The notes: generated by a model from the sequence alone, not told the origin. A stretch of 64,000 nucleotides of DNA from Nitzschia sp. pyKryTriq1 (GCA_956465555.1 OY101116.1:3968001-4032000), one strand, 5' to 3'. Positions 1-11,440 are shown, counted from the stretch's first letter. Made by a program: numbers and translations.

Positions 1-651
1 CCTACGAACATCCCCGCCATGAAAGTCTGACGATCCAAGACAGAATGGTGCCTTTGTTATTCACAAGAAGCGCGATGTGCCGAATGAGACTGCCACAGAG
101 ATTGAGATTTGAGTAGAGAAGCTCGGTTGCTATGCAAAGTATGATGACGACGGAAATTTGCACGTTGGATGTGGTGGTGATGTCAAATGCCAAGTATCTA
201 TGGGACACTGGAAGAATTAGCAGCAAGCGAATATCGAGTACAAGTAGGATCCTCGCTCCCCCCAGGATCCCGGGCTGCGGTCGCCTCCTCAATCCATCGG
301 TTCCATTTATAGCGTTCTTCTTGACAGGAAAGCCACCTTCTTGTTTTGATGGACTCTTCCCGTATCGTTCTGCATGGTTTGATTTCGATTTCTTTCATCC
401 ATCGTCCCACCCAAATTTTCAGAAGATCGCGCTCCGGCCGCGGTTCAACAGTCAGCACACAGCGCCCTGTTTGCAACGGAGAGCAGCACTCGCACCTTTT
501 TCACACTCCCTGCCTCCTCCTATAAAAGAACGGTCTGAAATACAGGCATTGGCCTTTGTAATAGAATAGAATATATTATCTCGTATAGTGTTTCAATGCT
601 ACTTCATCGTCATCGTGCATAATACTGTTCTTCTGCGACCTTCGGCATTAT
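1..651. other. Left edge, no gene assigned
   Basis: Several overlapping open frames of about 90 to 145 codons lie on both strands here, but none has a recognisable domain. A minus frame (stop at 2) has hydrophobic stretches and could be an exon of a gene reaching past the left edge. A TATA-like tataaaag lies near 521. I cannot assign a product. Confidence 0.4.
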
Positions 652-1101
652 TTATTTCTTCATGGTCACAGAAATTCTATTGATCATATTGTTTTCGTCA
701 ATATCCACCACTCGCGTCAGCTTGACATTGACGAAGCCAAACTTACGCGTCCCTTCGCTGACACATTGGTTCTCGTTTTTCCCCATGCAAGAAGTGCTGC
801 CCCAGATTGGTCCGATCCGGTTCTGCAATCGCTTCAGAAAGTGGCCTTTGCTCTTCTTCCCCAACGGAGTTGTGATAATGGCATTTTCGTTGATCAGCAG
901 ACCTGCTTGGTCGAACCGTTTCTCGTCAATCTTTTCCTGGAACGCTTTTACGACCGCCACTGCCGCACAAGTTCGTCGGCTTTGATCTGACGACGGTGAA
1001 AGCGCCACCACGGTGCAGCAGGCAAGAATGCACCACGAGGAGACAACCACCACCAGCAAGCACCACCACAATCGACAACAAGAAAGGAGCATCATCATCA
1101 T
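652..1101 (-). CDS. Small secreted NTF2/SnoaL-like protein
   Basis: This is a 149-residue protein. The start is the first of four consecutive ATG codons at 1101; the frame is open slightly further upstream, but only with a TTG. Residues 1 to about 34 form a strongly hydrophobic signal peptide (LLVVVVSSW) ending near a VVALS cleavage-like site. The mature part begins with an amphipathic helix (VVKAFQEKIDEKRFDQAGLL) and continues with strands such as FGFVNVKLTRVVDID and a final NRISVTMKK. This order of helix, short loop and curved sheet resembles the NTF2/SnoaL fold, a cone-shaped pocket used by small enzymes and binding proteins. No catalytic residue can be named. The gene is intronless and stands alone. 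The fold assignment is inference from pattern, and the substrate is unknown. Confidence 0.65.
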   Translation of the reverse strand: MMMMLLSCCRLWWCLLVVVVSSWCILACCTVVALSPSSDQSRRTCAAVAVVKAFQEKIDEKRFDQAGLLINENAIITTPLGKKSKGHFLKRLQNRIGPIWGSTSCMGKNENQCVSEGTRKFGFVNVKLTRVVDIDENNMINRISVTMKK

Positions 1102-1530
1102 AATCGTGTTGTGCAGCTGTGCGTCAATCAATTTACGGTATTGAGTATCGTTGGTTTGCCTGATGCAGAAACGAGAGTAAAGTAAGATTGTTTATGCGAA
1201 CTGGTCATGATATGGTGGAGTTAGTTCACACTGTGCTGCACTATTATGTTCTTGGTCCGTATGTCCGGTAGATTGATGTACTTGGTGTCGGCATCATGTT
1301 TTTGACTCATGATTGGCTACCCGGGATTCACGTGCGTAGCGAGAGTTCCGGTACTGTTCTGTGTACTGGTACTGTACTCATACCTAATCGTACTCGTACT
1401 ACGTATGAGTGAGCCTGGAAAGTACAAGACTTCTTGTACCGTTTGTCTGTCATCCGTATCAATACGTAACTACAGTGACAATATGTAGAGAGGGGCGAAC
1501 ACTCAAAATGGAAAGTCGGAACCTCAAATA

Positions 1531-1749
1531 ATGCGTGCTTTTTCTCGTGCTTCATGACATAATAATAATAACAGGAATGCGTGCATTTCCTCGTGCTTCA
1601 TGAATGCGTGCATTTCCTCGTGCTTCATGACATAATAATAATAACAATAATGCGTGCATTTCCTCGTGCTTCATGACATAATAATAATAACAATAATGCG
1701 TGCATTTCCTCGTGCTTCATGACATAATAATAATAACAATAATGCGTGT
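1531..1749. repeat. 46-bp minisatellite
   Basis: Units beginning atgcgtgc occur at 1531, 1577, 1604, 1650, 1696 and 1742. The spacing is 46 bp except for one short 27-bp copy. Each full unit ends in a (taa)n-like stretch. It is non-coding and lies between a secreted-protein gene and a mobile-element remnant. Confidence 0.9.
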
Positions 1750-1784
1750 AGTCTACTACTGTCAATATATCAATTTATGTAGTT

Positions 1785-2284
1785 TTATGTTTCAAACTGC
1801 CCAGGATCCATTGAGAACCACACAGCTAAACCAAGAAATACGCATAAAGTTCCATCGAAGGGATTGGCAAAAATATGTTTGTCATGAACGGACTCGCCTG
1901 TCTGATCTGCTTTGTGCTTGTCGTACTTGCCAATAATGTTGTCTTCACCAAGTCGGAAGTTGTGCAAGCACAGAGTGCTGATCGAAATACTACGAGCCAT
2001 AAATGCCCATTGTAATAGGCCATAGACCCAAAGGAAAATGTTCCTTGAGTTTATGGCCCACGTCATCCATAGCCGGAAGAGGGTGAGGGAAACAGGGTCG
2101 GCCTCTTGCTCTTCCATCCGCCCCTCGCTCTTTGCCTTCACTGCCTCTTTCCGGTAGCTGGCCATCCACTTATCCATTTCTGGTGGTCATCGGCCAATTG
2201 TAGGCTAGCCCCAATTATTTCAACATTCTCAGTCGCCTCCCTCTCATAAGGACCGATGCGACCAGTGCTCACAGGACGAGACAT
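1785..2284 (-). mobile_element. Crypton-like tyrosine recombinase remnant
   Basis: Two adjoining minus frames read like one protein. The first starts at ATG 2284 (MSRPVSTGR) and ends in ADDHQK. The second runs from 2177 to 1785 and contains KAKSEGRMEEQEADPVSLT, then MARSISIST, KADQTGE, HIFANPFDGTLC and LGLAVWFS. The order of a Lys/Glu-rich segment, an R-S-x-S helix, K-x-DQ-x-GE and H-x-x-ANP-x-x-x-x-LC-x-x-LA is one I associate with Crypton-like tyrosine recombinases, abundant in stramenopile genomes. The catalytic C-terminal His-x-x-Arg and Tyr part is absent, so this is an N-terminal to middle remnant. The frame changes between 2140 and 2177, which suggests decay or a missed intron. The family assignment is from memory of the motif, without alignment. 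Confidence 0.4.
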
Positions 2285-3745
2285 CTTGGTGTTGTGAAGC
2301 CGTTGTGTGATGTGATATGTGATGTGATGCTGTGTGGCGTTGGCGTTGGCGTTGGTACTGTAGGATGCCAGCGAAATGCCAGCGAAATGCCAGCAAAATG
2401 CCAGCAAAATACCGCAGCAAAATACCAGAAGCAACTCGTTACCGTACGTATTATTGAGGTACGAGGTATGTACTTGCATGATGCCGAAACACCGCGATAT
2501 TTGCAGTGCAAATCGAATCATCCGATCGATCGGTATTAGTACCTGATCGGTACAAGAAATCGAGCTCGCACTCTTGTACTTTCCAAGGAGTACCTGTGGT
2601 GCTACTCGAATTTACGCGATAACCCTCGAGAATTCTAAAAGCTGGTATCGGTGGAAAGTACAAGGATTTCTTGTACTTTTACCTAAAAAGCTCGTAGAAC
2701 AAGGACTTTTCTTGTACTTTCCACGATTATGTACCGGTACCGGTAGAGGAAGTCAGTCATCCCGGTACGTATCCCGACCACACGCGCTCGGACGGAGGAA
2801 CGGGAATGGGCATAAGTACTCAAGGAAATACTACAGGTACTCATTAATTAGAGAGTTCTATTTATTGGATGGATGGACTGATAGATTGGGTCATTGTGAG
2901 AATGCATGTCCTCGATATTGCATGTCGTTTGAACATTACATATTGTCTGATTGTGTTTCTCCGGAGCTCCATGTTACCGGGATGTTGCCAAAAGGCCCAA
3001 TCAAAAATATTCGTCCATGGTCGACGAAGAAGAAGAAAGAAGAGTAACAATTTTTCGTATACCTTGCTTGTACGTAGATTTGGTAGTGCACTCTACAGGC
3101 GGGTCTCGGAAGGAAGATTTCGCGCGCACATGATGGTCGTAGCTGGTACAAGAAGTGGTACTTGTCCTGTATGCGGCATGATAGTCTACGCACACGTACT
3201 ACGCGGTAGAAGAATAGAGAAAGCAACAGAAAGGTAGAAGTCACGAACGAAGCCGAGAAAAAGACCTGACCGGACGAGAAGTCGTGCACGCGTATGGTCT
3301 CGGGTCGTCCGTCCGTGCGTGTTGTTACGCTGGTGGTGGTGGTGCATCTCGGCGCTGCGGCGGGTCTGCACGGCAGAGGACGTTGCGTAGCTGTTGTTGC
3401 TTTTGCGTCCCTTCTATCTTGCTGGGTTGCTGTCATTATTATGGCTACTGCTGCTGCCGTTGTTCTTTGACCTATTGAACACTATCAGCACATCCACCCA
3501 CCCATCCATCCATCCATCCATCCATCAGTATCACTCGAAGCGCTGGGTGTTATCTTGACTGGTTATATTCATTTTTCTTGTAGAGGAGGCGAGAACTACG
3601 AGTACCGTAGAGACATAGTCCCCACTCGTATTAAGACAAGCAAGGGGTCTTTTATAGAGAGGGGAGAAACAGACTCCGGAGAACAAGAAGTAGCCTTACC
3701 AGCTGCTGATTTCCGGTATACTCTTATACTGTATCTCCTGGCTGA
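2285..3745. other. Gene-free stretch with short repeats
   Basis: No credible gene was found. From about 2366 to 2440 a unit of atgccagcgaa type repeats several times. From 2570 to 2760 the words cttgtactttcc and ggaaagtacaag recur in both orientations, giving potential hairpins. A catc microsatellite lies near 3500. The end nearest 3746 presumably contains the promoter and 5' UTR of the MORN gene. Confidence 0.5.
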
Positions 3746-4960
3746 ATGCCCCAACAAGCAGATTACGGAGCGGGATCATTGAGTATCACGAACGAGCATC
3801 CGGAGCAGCTGGACAGCCGAACTACTACGAAGAGTAGTATGGAAACAACGATGGATCCCGCAGCAGTACTGGAAAGCCCGCAAGCACTAGCCGGCAATTC
3901 GTCTTCTCCAACGAGTGCGCAAACTCCACTTCCCAAATGTTTTTGCAATTGGAAGAATTGCCGTACCTATCAAAAGGCCTTGCGAGAATACAAACACGTA
4001 CTGTTCAATGGAGTCATTAAACTCAAGTTTACTCAAATGGATCGTAAAAGTATGGCATTGAAAGCCGCGGTCGATCGGACCTTGCATGTCGATGCGGCCA
4101 AGCGGAATGAGTGGAAGCCCAGTGATGACGCAGCAGACGACGAGGATGCGGAGGATCCAGAGACGATGAATATGCAGTGCCGCTACTACGTCGCACGTCA
4201 TCACTTTACAGAAGCCTTGATGAAACAATATTTGAGTGATCGAAGAGCTTGGGATTGGAATGAACCACTAAGCATGAAACAAGCCAAGACGTTTCTATGG
4301 AGTTTGGATCGACAAGATGTCTACTTGAGTGAAGACGAAGAAGAGGACGATGACGATGGCATTGACACTCGGTACGTGCAAGCGCCAAATGTACCCAAGG
4401 ATCAGGTCCGGGAACTCTTGAAAAAGATCAAGGAAGAATACAAAAAGGCACAACAACTTCAGCAACAACAGCAACAGGTCATGGCGAGCCCTGTACCTTC
4501 TACGACCCCGTCCTCCGCAGGTGCTGGCGTTGGCGTTGGTGTTGGTGTGGTCAAGAAGGGCGGCGCCGCCAATAGCACTCATACACAATCGACGCTCTCC
4601 ACTTCCGTCACGGACACACTCAAGGCCTTTGAAGACATTATTGGCCATCAAGAAGTTGGGGAAGAGGGCGGTGGTGTCAAGGATGTGGCGGCGCTGGCAG
4701 CCAAGGAAGAAGAGAATACTCGACTGCGACAGGAACTCAATGAATGTCAAGAACAACTTACCATGCTTCATAGTATGGTCAAGCAACTCAAGGTGGACAT
4801 GGACAAGTCCGGACCTACTGCTACTTCCGCCACGAAAAAGAAAAAGGGCGTTGCTGCCGCGACGACTGCTGCTAATGTCAAGAACAAGAACAACAACAAA
4901 CCCGTAAGGGTCGAAAGTAGTTCGGAAGAAGACGAGGAAGACTCGGATGAAGAATCCAGT

Positions 4961-4995
<35 letters not shown>

Positions 4996-6319
4996 AGATG
5001 GAGACTGGTCTAATGGAAGACGCAATGCAAGCCTGCATGCGGCCAGCGACGATGATGAAACCATCAGTACCTTCCATGTCAACAGCCAAGGTGGATCTCG
5101 CAATGGACGCAAGGCTTCGACGGTTCGAAGTAACAATAGCGGACCAGGCAGTGTCCACTCGAGACGAAGTGTTCGTCGAGACTCGGTCCACTCCCGACGC
5201 AACTCGATACATTCACGATCCAGACACTCGGTTCGCCGCGATTCTATTCACTCTCGACGCAGTGTGCGAGGAGGAATGGACGACGCCGCGTCCGTCGTCT
5301 CGAGACAATCACTCCAAAGTGTGTCTCCGTCCATCAAGTCACTTCCAAGAGAAATCGAACTCATGGACGATGAAGACGAAGAAGAAGATACTCATGGCAA
5401 GGACGACTACTCCTTCTTTGATGACTCCTATCGAAAGCCCGATGACGATGCCCGCAGTGTCGGATCCCGTTCGGCGGCCAGCCGGGCCTCGAGACGATCC
5501 TTGGTCTCGGGGGCTAGGAACCGCCGTAATTCCCGACGGCCCGGACAAGCACCTCCTCCGGCCGCAACCAGCGGGGCTCCAGGAAGCAAAAAGCCCCGTG
5601 GTGCACGAGGCTCGGCAGTCCCTCGGGAGATCGACCTTTCGGGAGACGAACTCGAAGACGAAACGTATGCCAATGTCTCGACCGATATGCTCTTTGTCTC
5701 GGATAAGCAAATTGTCGATCCCTATGGAGAAAAGGGAGTCTACACGGGCGCCCTCAGCAAGTCAACCGGCATGCCCAATGGAAAGGGACGTCTTGAATAC
5801 GAAAAGGAAGGCCGCTGGTATGAAGGAGATTGGATTCATGGACGATGGACCGGATATGGTCGTTTATCGAATGGCGATGGTGACTTTTATGAAGGTGGCC
5901 TCAAGAATGATCACAAGCATGGAACGGGTGTCATGCGATTTGCGGACGGAAGGGTCTTTGAAGGCGAATACATTCGCGGACAAATGATTCAAGGAAAAAT
6001 GACCTACCAAGATGGTAGTGTCTATGGTGGATCATGGGTCGATGGTATGCGTCATGGGCGTGGCAAGTGTATCTTTGTTGATGGGTCCGAATATGAAGGA
6101 GAATTCAGAGAAGGAAACTTCCATGGACATGGTCAAATGACATGGAATGATGGTGGGTGGTACGTAGGAGAATGGTGCGACGGTGAAATGCACGGCAAGG
6201 GGAAAGAGATTCGTCCCGATGGTTCCTTGCGTCATGATGGAGAATGGTCAAGAGGACAACCGATTCGATCAGCGAATGACTCGAGACGGCGACGAACCCA
6301 ACAGCAGCAGCAGCAGTAG
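3746..6319 (+). CDS. Large MORN-repeat protein
   Basis: This is an 857-residue protein ending in a run of MORN repeats, which commonly bind membranes or scaffold cytoskeleton. Residues 50 to 190 form a conserved-looking globular part (CFCNWKNCRTYQKALREYK). A Gln tract and a coiled coil (about 300 to 350) follow, then acidic tracts around 390 to 425. Residues about 469 to 515 form an Arg/Ser block in which HSRRS and RRDS recur. From about 676 to 838 there are six MORN units with the YEGDW...GxG pattern (YEGDWIHGRWTGYG, YEGGLKNDHKHGTG) plus partial units at each end, and a final Gln tract. ATG 3746 opens the frame; ATG 3839 (METTMDPAA) is an equally plausible start. There is no intron. The RRxS sites could be phosphorylated, which is inference. 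The specific cellular role is unknown. Confidence 0.9.
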
Positions 6320-6431
6320 CGGTACTACAGTACGGTAAAGCCAATTGATATGATGCTTGACAACACAATATAGACTTACTTTACTACAACTGTAAAGTAG
6401 AGTAGCAAAAGTAGTCAACGTATTTCTGTGC

Positions 6432-6449
6432 GGGGGGGGGGGGGGGGGG
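6432..6449 (+). repeat. 18-base guanine homopolymer
   Basis: An uninterrupted run of 18 G lies about 110 bp after the MORN stop codon. If transcribed in the 3' UTR it could form quadruplex structures; the length may also be a sequencing estimate. Confidence 0.9.
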
Positions 6450-6807
6450 AGAAATAATATTGTTCGTCTCGACCCACGCAGTGATAGATTACCGGCTGAT
6501 GCTACTATGATACTCCTACTCAAAACTCCAGCATTCTACAAACTAGTACTAGTACTATATCGTAAAGCAGCGAAAAAGTGCATTGTCTAATTTAGATACT
6601 ACCTTGACGGTCGAGAGCAATTAATCTCTCTCCCGCCGGAACGATACCATCCACTCCAGACAGTCCAATTGATTGACTCAATGGACTCTTTTCACCCGTA
6701 CGGGATCATCAGCGCTAATCTGCACATCTACAGAGACGATGGAACCGGGTCCTGTGCTTGCATCCTTCGTCAAGCTCGCTAGCTCTGTTCAACAAAAGAT
6801 CGGGCTG

Positions 6808-7035
6808 CTACCAGCTAGCACGGAGAATAGCGAGCTTTTCTTCCATGCATAACTGGCAGCGCAGGGTACCGAACGATTTCATACAACTGATTGCTTTGCC
6901 TTGCCATGAAAACTCGACTTGGGTCATATCACGAACGACTTGAGGGCTGTATGGGGCGTTCTCCTCTCGTTGCCACACCGTTTTCGTGGGATGGTGTCTT
7001 TCAATATACATGTAAGTAAATTTTCGGTTTGACAT
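6808..7035 (-). mobile_element. Possible retroelement-type tail fragment
   Basis: A 75-codon minus frame contains an aromatic FSWQGKAI segment followed by LRCQLCMEEKLAIL. A W...RC-x-LC-x-x-EK-x-x-IL pattern is common near the GIY-YIG-type end of some non-LTR or Penelope-like retroelement proteins in marine genomes. Nothing else of such an element is recognisable around it. The assignment is weak. Confidence 0.25.
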
Positions 7036-8517
7036 TCACTACGACACAATCAACCAGGAGAAGTCTTCCGTTGCTTCGCTGAAAGAGGGCATGATCGACG
7101 TGCGTCTCACAACAAAGCTGACCGGTACGAAGTAGGTGTGTTGCACCGGTGCGTGCTCCTACTGCTAGTACACGACCATTCTTTTGAAAAAACTCATTCA
7201 TCCCCTCTTCAAAAAAGAACCATGATGAAGTTCCTCTTGTTCTTCTCCTCTTCTTCCTCAGGAGGGGTTCAGTTGGTAATAACGCCTCGCCGGCCATCTT
7301 CTGAAAAGGAATCCAGATTTTATAGCATTGTATACCGACCGCCGGACCGTCCCCTGGACCTGATAACCCAAAATTGGTGTTTAATGTTTCGGATACTCCC
7401 GGATTGTGCGGCGGGCTTAAAAAAATCTTTACCCGAGGCAGTGGTATCAATTGCGACTGTGCCACCGGTTGCATCCTTACCTAGCCGCAAGAAGCCTTTC
7501 ATCATCCGGACACGGCAATACAAGCCCAGCACCAGCATCCACAACAATGTTAGTATCTTTAATGTGAAATATGCCTCCAAGAAGGAGAGTATCATGGTTA
7601 TGATCGAATAATACTTAAGTTGAATGTGTAATATCCTCTATCGACGAGTAGCGATTGTTGATTCCTTTGCGCCGCCGCTATCGATCGCTCTTGTCGTCGT
7701 CGTCATTATTATCATCATCATAGTTTGTCGCGCCCGGATCTGCTACTACCGTCCAAGAAGGAGCAGGGATTTGGTCGGCGAGCTCCTGCTCTTGCATATT
7801 CGGCTTTCCTCCCAAACGGTCCACCGACAAGTCCCACGACACGGATGATCGTGAAGAAGAATGGGAGAGCAGCAGTATAGGCCTCATCAGTCTCATCAGT
7901 CTCAGTATAATAGTGTCGTCGTCATCAGATCAGAGTGAGTCATCATCTTCATATCATCGTCGCCAATGGTGTATTCTTCTTCTTCTTCGACATATGCTGC
8001 TGCTCCTGCTCCTGCTGCTGCTGCTGCTACAGTATGCTGCCAAAAAAGGGCGGGGGGCGATCGAAAAAGCTGGCCCATGCGCACGTCTCACCGTGCACGC
8101 GGTCGAAGAATGAACATATTATGAATGAAAAGAATCATCATCAAGGAAAGCTCGCCAATGGGCGGCGCGCACGTCTCGCCGCACGAACTACTGTATTACC
8201 GCGGTACCGCATAGCGCAACTGTCGCACATGTACGACTCGACTCCGCTATCGACCGCCATGCTCTCAATAACGGATCCATCGCGAAGCGGGGAGATCATG
8301 TTGTGAGATCATACATACGCAGTAGTATTAGACCGCAATTACGCGAAGTATTATTTTAATAGTCAATCGTGCTTTTGCTTTTCCTCGTTCCCGCATTCCC
8401 CTTTCCTTCTTCCTCCATCGCATCACTCCCTCTCGGCCTTCATCCACAATATTACCATCCTATATCTGCGATTTCACTTATATTTTGACCTTATTATCAC
8501 CATATTATTATTATACC
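7036..8517. other. Gene-poor interval with an unassigned coding-like patch
   Basis: Around 7200 to 7600 both strands are open in several frames. The minus strand has a hydrophobic start (SFLEAYFTLKILTLLWMLV) and a basic RKKRRR segment in a second frame, separated at a run of seven T. This could be one frameshifted or spliced gene, but no domain is recognisable. From 7690 to 8030 there are trinucleotide-rich stretches. The last 200 bp probably hold the promoter of the J-domain gene. Confidence 0.35.
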
Positions 8518-9405
8518 ATGGGAATCAGCAAAAACAACAAGCGCTTTTCCTCCTCCTATTATGACATTTTGGAGGTTTCCCCGTCGGCGTCAGGTCTCGA
8601 CATTAAAAAAGCCTATCGACGTCTCGCCTTGCTGTATCATCCCGATCGAAATCCAGACACGGACACCACGCAACAATTTCAACAAGTCGGGGAAGCCTAC
8701 CAGTGCTTGAGCGATGTTAATCAACGACGGATCTACGATCAAGAGCTGGTTTGGCGACAACGTGAAGAACAAGAAGCAGCATCAGCAGCAGCATCATCAG
8801 CTGATGCAGCTGCAAGTTCCACCAGTGATGGGGCGGGTGCCAGAACATCCACATCGCCCTCGATGTCATCGTGGTCGCCCTCCAATTATCATTACCATGA
8901 TCCTCGTCACCATCAACGTTGGACGCCCCCTTCTTATTTTGATCCCCGCGCTCAGTTCGACAACCTCTTTCAAAATGATCCCTTCTTTCGAGATTTTTTT
9001 GAAAGCGACGAGGCGGTCAAGCAAGAATTTGCAAATTTGCGCTCAAACAATAATAATATGAATAATAACAACACCCTGTCGACTGGTGATGGGACGACAG
9101 CAGCGAGACATGCTACGGCTGCTGCCAAAGAAGGGTGGTTCCCCTGGCTTCTTCGTCAATGCGGAGTTTCCTTTTCGATATCGACCGTCGTCAGTGATGG
9201 ACGAGGCAATGTCCGGGCCAGTCGGGTATCTTCCGCCGACAAGAACAATGTGGTCCAACAAGAAACGACATCCTATATCGATAGTGCGACAGGACAACGT
9301 GTCTTGGTCAAACGTCGACACTACAATGGTCAAATGATTCAAGAAAAAGTCATTCAGAATCAAGTCGTCGAACGACAAATCAATGGGGTTGTGGTATTAT
9401 ACTAG
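8518..9405 (+). CDS. J-domain (DnaJ/Hsp40) co-chaperone
   Basis: This is a 295-residue protein starting at ATG 8518 in a good context (ccATGG); upstream in-frame codons contain no ATG. Residues 13 to about 78 are a J domain, with YYDILEVSPSAS, helix II KKAYRRLALLY, the invariant HPD loop (about 41 to 43) and helix IV ending in RRIYDQEL. J domains stimulate Hsp70 ATPase activity. The rest is not a classical DnaJ: there is no Cys-rich zinc domain or Gly/Phe block. An Ala/Ser-rich linker and an Asn tract are followed by a C-terminal part (GWFPWLLRQCGVSFSIST to the end) that is strand-rich and contains RASRVSSADKNN. It is therefore a class C (type III) J protein. With HSF genes nearby a stress role is possible, but adjacency proves nothing. 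Confidence 0.93.
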   Translation: MGISKNNKRFSSSYYDILEVSPSASGLDIKKAYRRLALLYHPDRNPDTDTTQQFQQVGEAYQCLSDVNQRRIYDQELVWRQREEQEAASAAASSADAAASSTSDGAGARTSTSPSMSSWSPSNYHYHDPRHHQRWTPPSYFDPRAQFDNLFQNDPFFRDFFESDEAVKQEFANLRSNNNNMNNNNTLSTGDGTTAARHATAAAKEGWFPWLLRQCGVSFSISTVVSDGRGNVRASRVSSADKNNVVQQETTSYIDSATGQRVLVKRRHYNGQMIQEKVIQNQVVERQINGVVVLY

Positions 9406-9719
9406 TTTTATAGTATAATCCTTCGTGGTCTCCTGCTACCTCAACCACAATGACGACAACGGCGGCGGCAGCACGTTGATCGTAGAATAAATAGCATACA
9501 CCAGGAGCATGATGATTCCTGAATCCCTCTTGCTGAACCATAATGTTGCATTGAGTATTTACGAAAAGTACTAACTGTGCGGGTGAAGTCATAAAAAGAT
9601 ATTTTATATCAATCGTGTTTTTGATTAACTAATAGGATGTAAAATAATGAACGGTGAATTCGTATCCAAGCGACGTAGGTATACCCTCAAGAACGGCTTA
9701 CGATTACGCGGAACAGCTG

Positions 9720-11033
9720 CTAGAGCAAAATCCCAACAGCTGTAACAACGAAGAAAAGTACGACGATACTGGAAGTTGGAGTAGTCATGGCACCGGAATC
9801 GCCGTCGTCGGCTCCATTATTGGTGTCAGCAACATCAGCTGCTGGATTAGACGAGGCGACCGATACGCCATAATCATCAGGGACTTCCAATGCCAAGCTA
9901 GCCATTTGCACGGTCTCGTCCGCAAATCCGCCTTCAGGAGTATCGGGGCAGCCATCATCCTCGCAACAACCACAGGTATCTGTCAGCCATCCACGGCTCG
10001 GAGGAATGCAGAAGCCTCGCTGACGGGGAATTCCATCCAAAGGATGAAAGACGGTGCGACAAACAAAGACTCCACCATCTTCGTCGCCATTCATCAAATC
10101 GCATCCATGCTCTTCGACGGTACACTCACTATCCACAGCGACGGTTCGTTCCGGACAAGCTTCTCCACAACATCCACATTCATCATTTTCCCACGCACGA
10201 GTCTCGGAAATACAGACTGCTTGCTTTTGGGTTTCAACCAGCAGCCCCCGTGGATCATAAAATTCCCGGCACACAAAAAAACCTTGGCTTTGTTCGTCTC
10301 CTCCTTCCAACAAGGAGGGAGGCAAATCACATTCTTCATAGTTGTTGTTTGCGTCCGCCGCACAGGACATTTGGACGAGCTCGGGACGAGAAAATACAGG
10401 CTCCCCGGGTTCCGGACATCCCTCTTCACAACAGCCACAGATATCTCCTTCAATAGAACCAGTGACGGGGGCAATCATTGTGGTCCATTGTTCTTCCCCG
10501 GTAAAAGGATTGACCAATTTTCGGCAAATCACATTGCGTTCCACCATACTCATCATGCCACCCGTAACATTCATGAGCATCTCATTTACAAATGCCGTCA
10601 CAAGCCCAGGAAGATCCGGCTGGGTGGATGCGTCACAAGTCAACGTGACATAATCGGGCCGTATCGGGCAATCGAGGCCAGCAGGAGCATTTCCCCCTTC
10701 TGCTGCTGCTGCTGCTGCTGCTGCTGGGTCACTGCAACACCCACAAGTCATTTCGGTAGTCAACGCGACAGTAGTGGGAACGCACAAGGACCGGAATCGG
10801 ACTTCGCCTGTAAAGGGATGGGTCAAACTCTCGCACACAAACGTACCACTCTCGCCATTGCGTAAGTCGCAAGAATATTTGGGCGCCAAACAGTTATTGT
10901 TCAACAAAGGTTGCTGGGTTCGTTCTTGTTGGAGTTGACGAAGAAGACGAGGGGGAGCATCACTTATTGCTCCCGATGCCCCCAAAGGCGAAACAAGAAA
11001 AAGGTTCGGCAGGAGTGCGACGAGAAGTTTCAT
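9720..11033 (-). CDS. Secreted four-module CGCC protein, cluster member A
   Basis: This is a 437-residue protein starting at ATG 11033, where MKLLVALLPNLFLVSPLGAS gives a clear signal peptide; the frame is open further upstream but that part looks untranslated. Four modules of about 80 to 100 residues follow. Each has a C-[DE]-L-x-x-G start, FVCR-x-x-x-x-P-x-x-G, a C-[VI]-x-P Cys, an aromatic or small residue, D-x-C and the hallmark CGCC followed by a CP pair. The second module lacks one middle Cys (TTMIAPVTG). The C-terminus has a short acidic linker, DSGAM and a hydrophobic end (SSIVVLFFVVTAVGILL), as in a GPI-anchor signal. The likely place is the cell surface or wall. I do not recognise the module. 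Two paralogues follow on the same strand. Confidence 0.88.
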   Translation of the reverse strand: MKLLVALLPNLFLVSPLGASGAISDAPPRLLRQLQQERTQQPLLNNNCLAPKYSCDLRNGESGTFVCESLTHPFTGEVRFRSLCVPTTVALTTEMTCGCCSDPAAAAAAAAEGGNAPAGLDCPIRPDYVTLTCDASTQPDLPGLVTAFVNEMLMNVTGGMMSMVERNVICRKLVNPFTGEEQWTTMIAPVTGSIEGDICGCCEEGCPEPGEPVFSRPELVQMSCAADANNNYEECDLPPSLLEGGDEQSQGFFVCREFYDPRGLLVETQKQAVCISETRAWENDECGCCGEACPERTVAVDSECTVEEHGCDLMNGDEDGGVFVCRTVFHPLDGIPRQRGFCIPPSRGWLTDTCGCCEDDGCPDTPEGGFADETVQMASLALEVPDDYGVSVASSNPAADVADTNNGADDGDSGAMTTPTSSIVVLFFVVTAVGILL

Positions 11034-11156
11034 TCTTTCGAGGAGCTTTGTTGGAAATAATGCTCTTCTTTTCTTGAGTACGTTTTTCGTCCTCTTTGAG
11101 CTAATATTGTCTTGACGAGATTCAAGATGATCAACAGATTGGCTTTTTTGTGTCCT

Positions 11157-11440
11157 CCTCCGACGATGCTGATAATGATAGATCAAACGGGGCAGTTCTT
11201 TGTTCGTTCCCACATCCAGCAAGGGATGTGTGTTTGGTTGGTTCTTGGATAGTAATACGTAATAGATCAAGTGTGTTCGATGATGATGCTGATTCGTTGA
11301 TTGACATCATCACGCATGCCTTCGCTTTTAGACGATGCTGATAATGATGATAGAATGAATGATATATAGATCAAACGGGTTCCCCGGGTGCCACAGTTCT
11401 TTGATCGTTCCCACATCATGTGTGTTTGGTTGGTTTTCTT
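11157..11440. repeat. Diverged direct repeat upstream of gene A
   Basis: The segment from about 11157 to 11250 recurs at about 11330 to 11440. Shared words are gacgatgctgataatgat, tagatcaaacggg, cagttcttt, cgttcccacatc and gtgtgtttggttggtt. The copies are about 175 bp apart with small indels. The repeat lies just upstream of cluster gene A and may be a duplicated promoter segment. Confidence 0.75.

Noticed and set aside
4295-5212. 305-codon minus frame inside the MORN gene
   Set aside because: It mirrors the acidic and Ser-rich codons of the real plus-strand gene; no domain, and phenylalanine runs reflect the Glu/Lys tracts opposite.
7001-7611. Overlapping 157-codon frames on both strands
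   Set aside because: Neither has a recognisable domain; kept only as an unassigned coding-like patch.
9654-10865. 403-codon plus frame opposite cluster member A
   Set aside because: It is the antisense shadow of a gene with signal peptide and regular Cys modules; the shadow has no such organisation.
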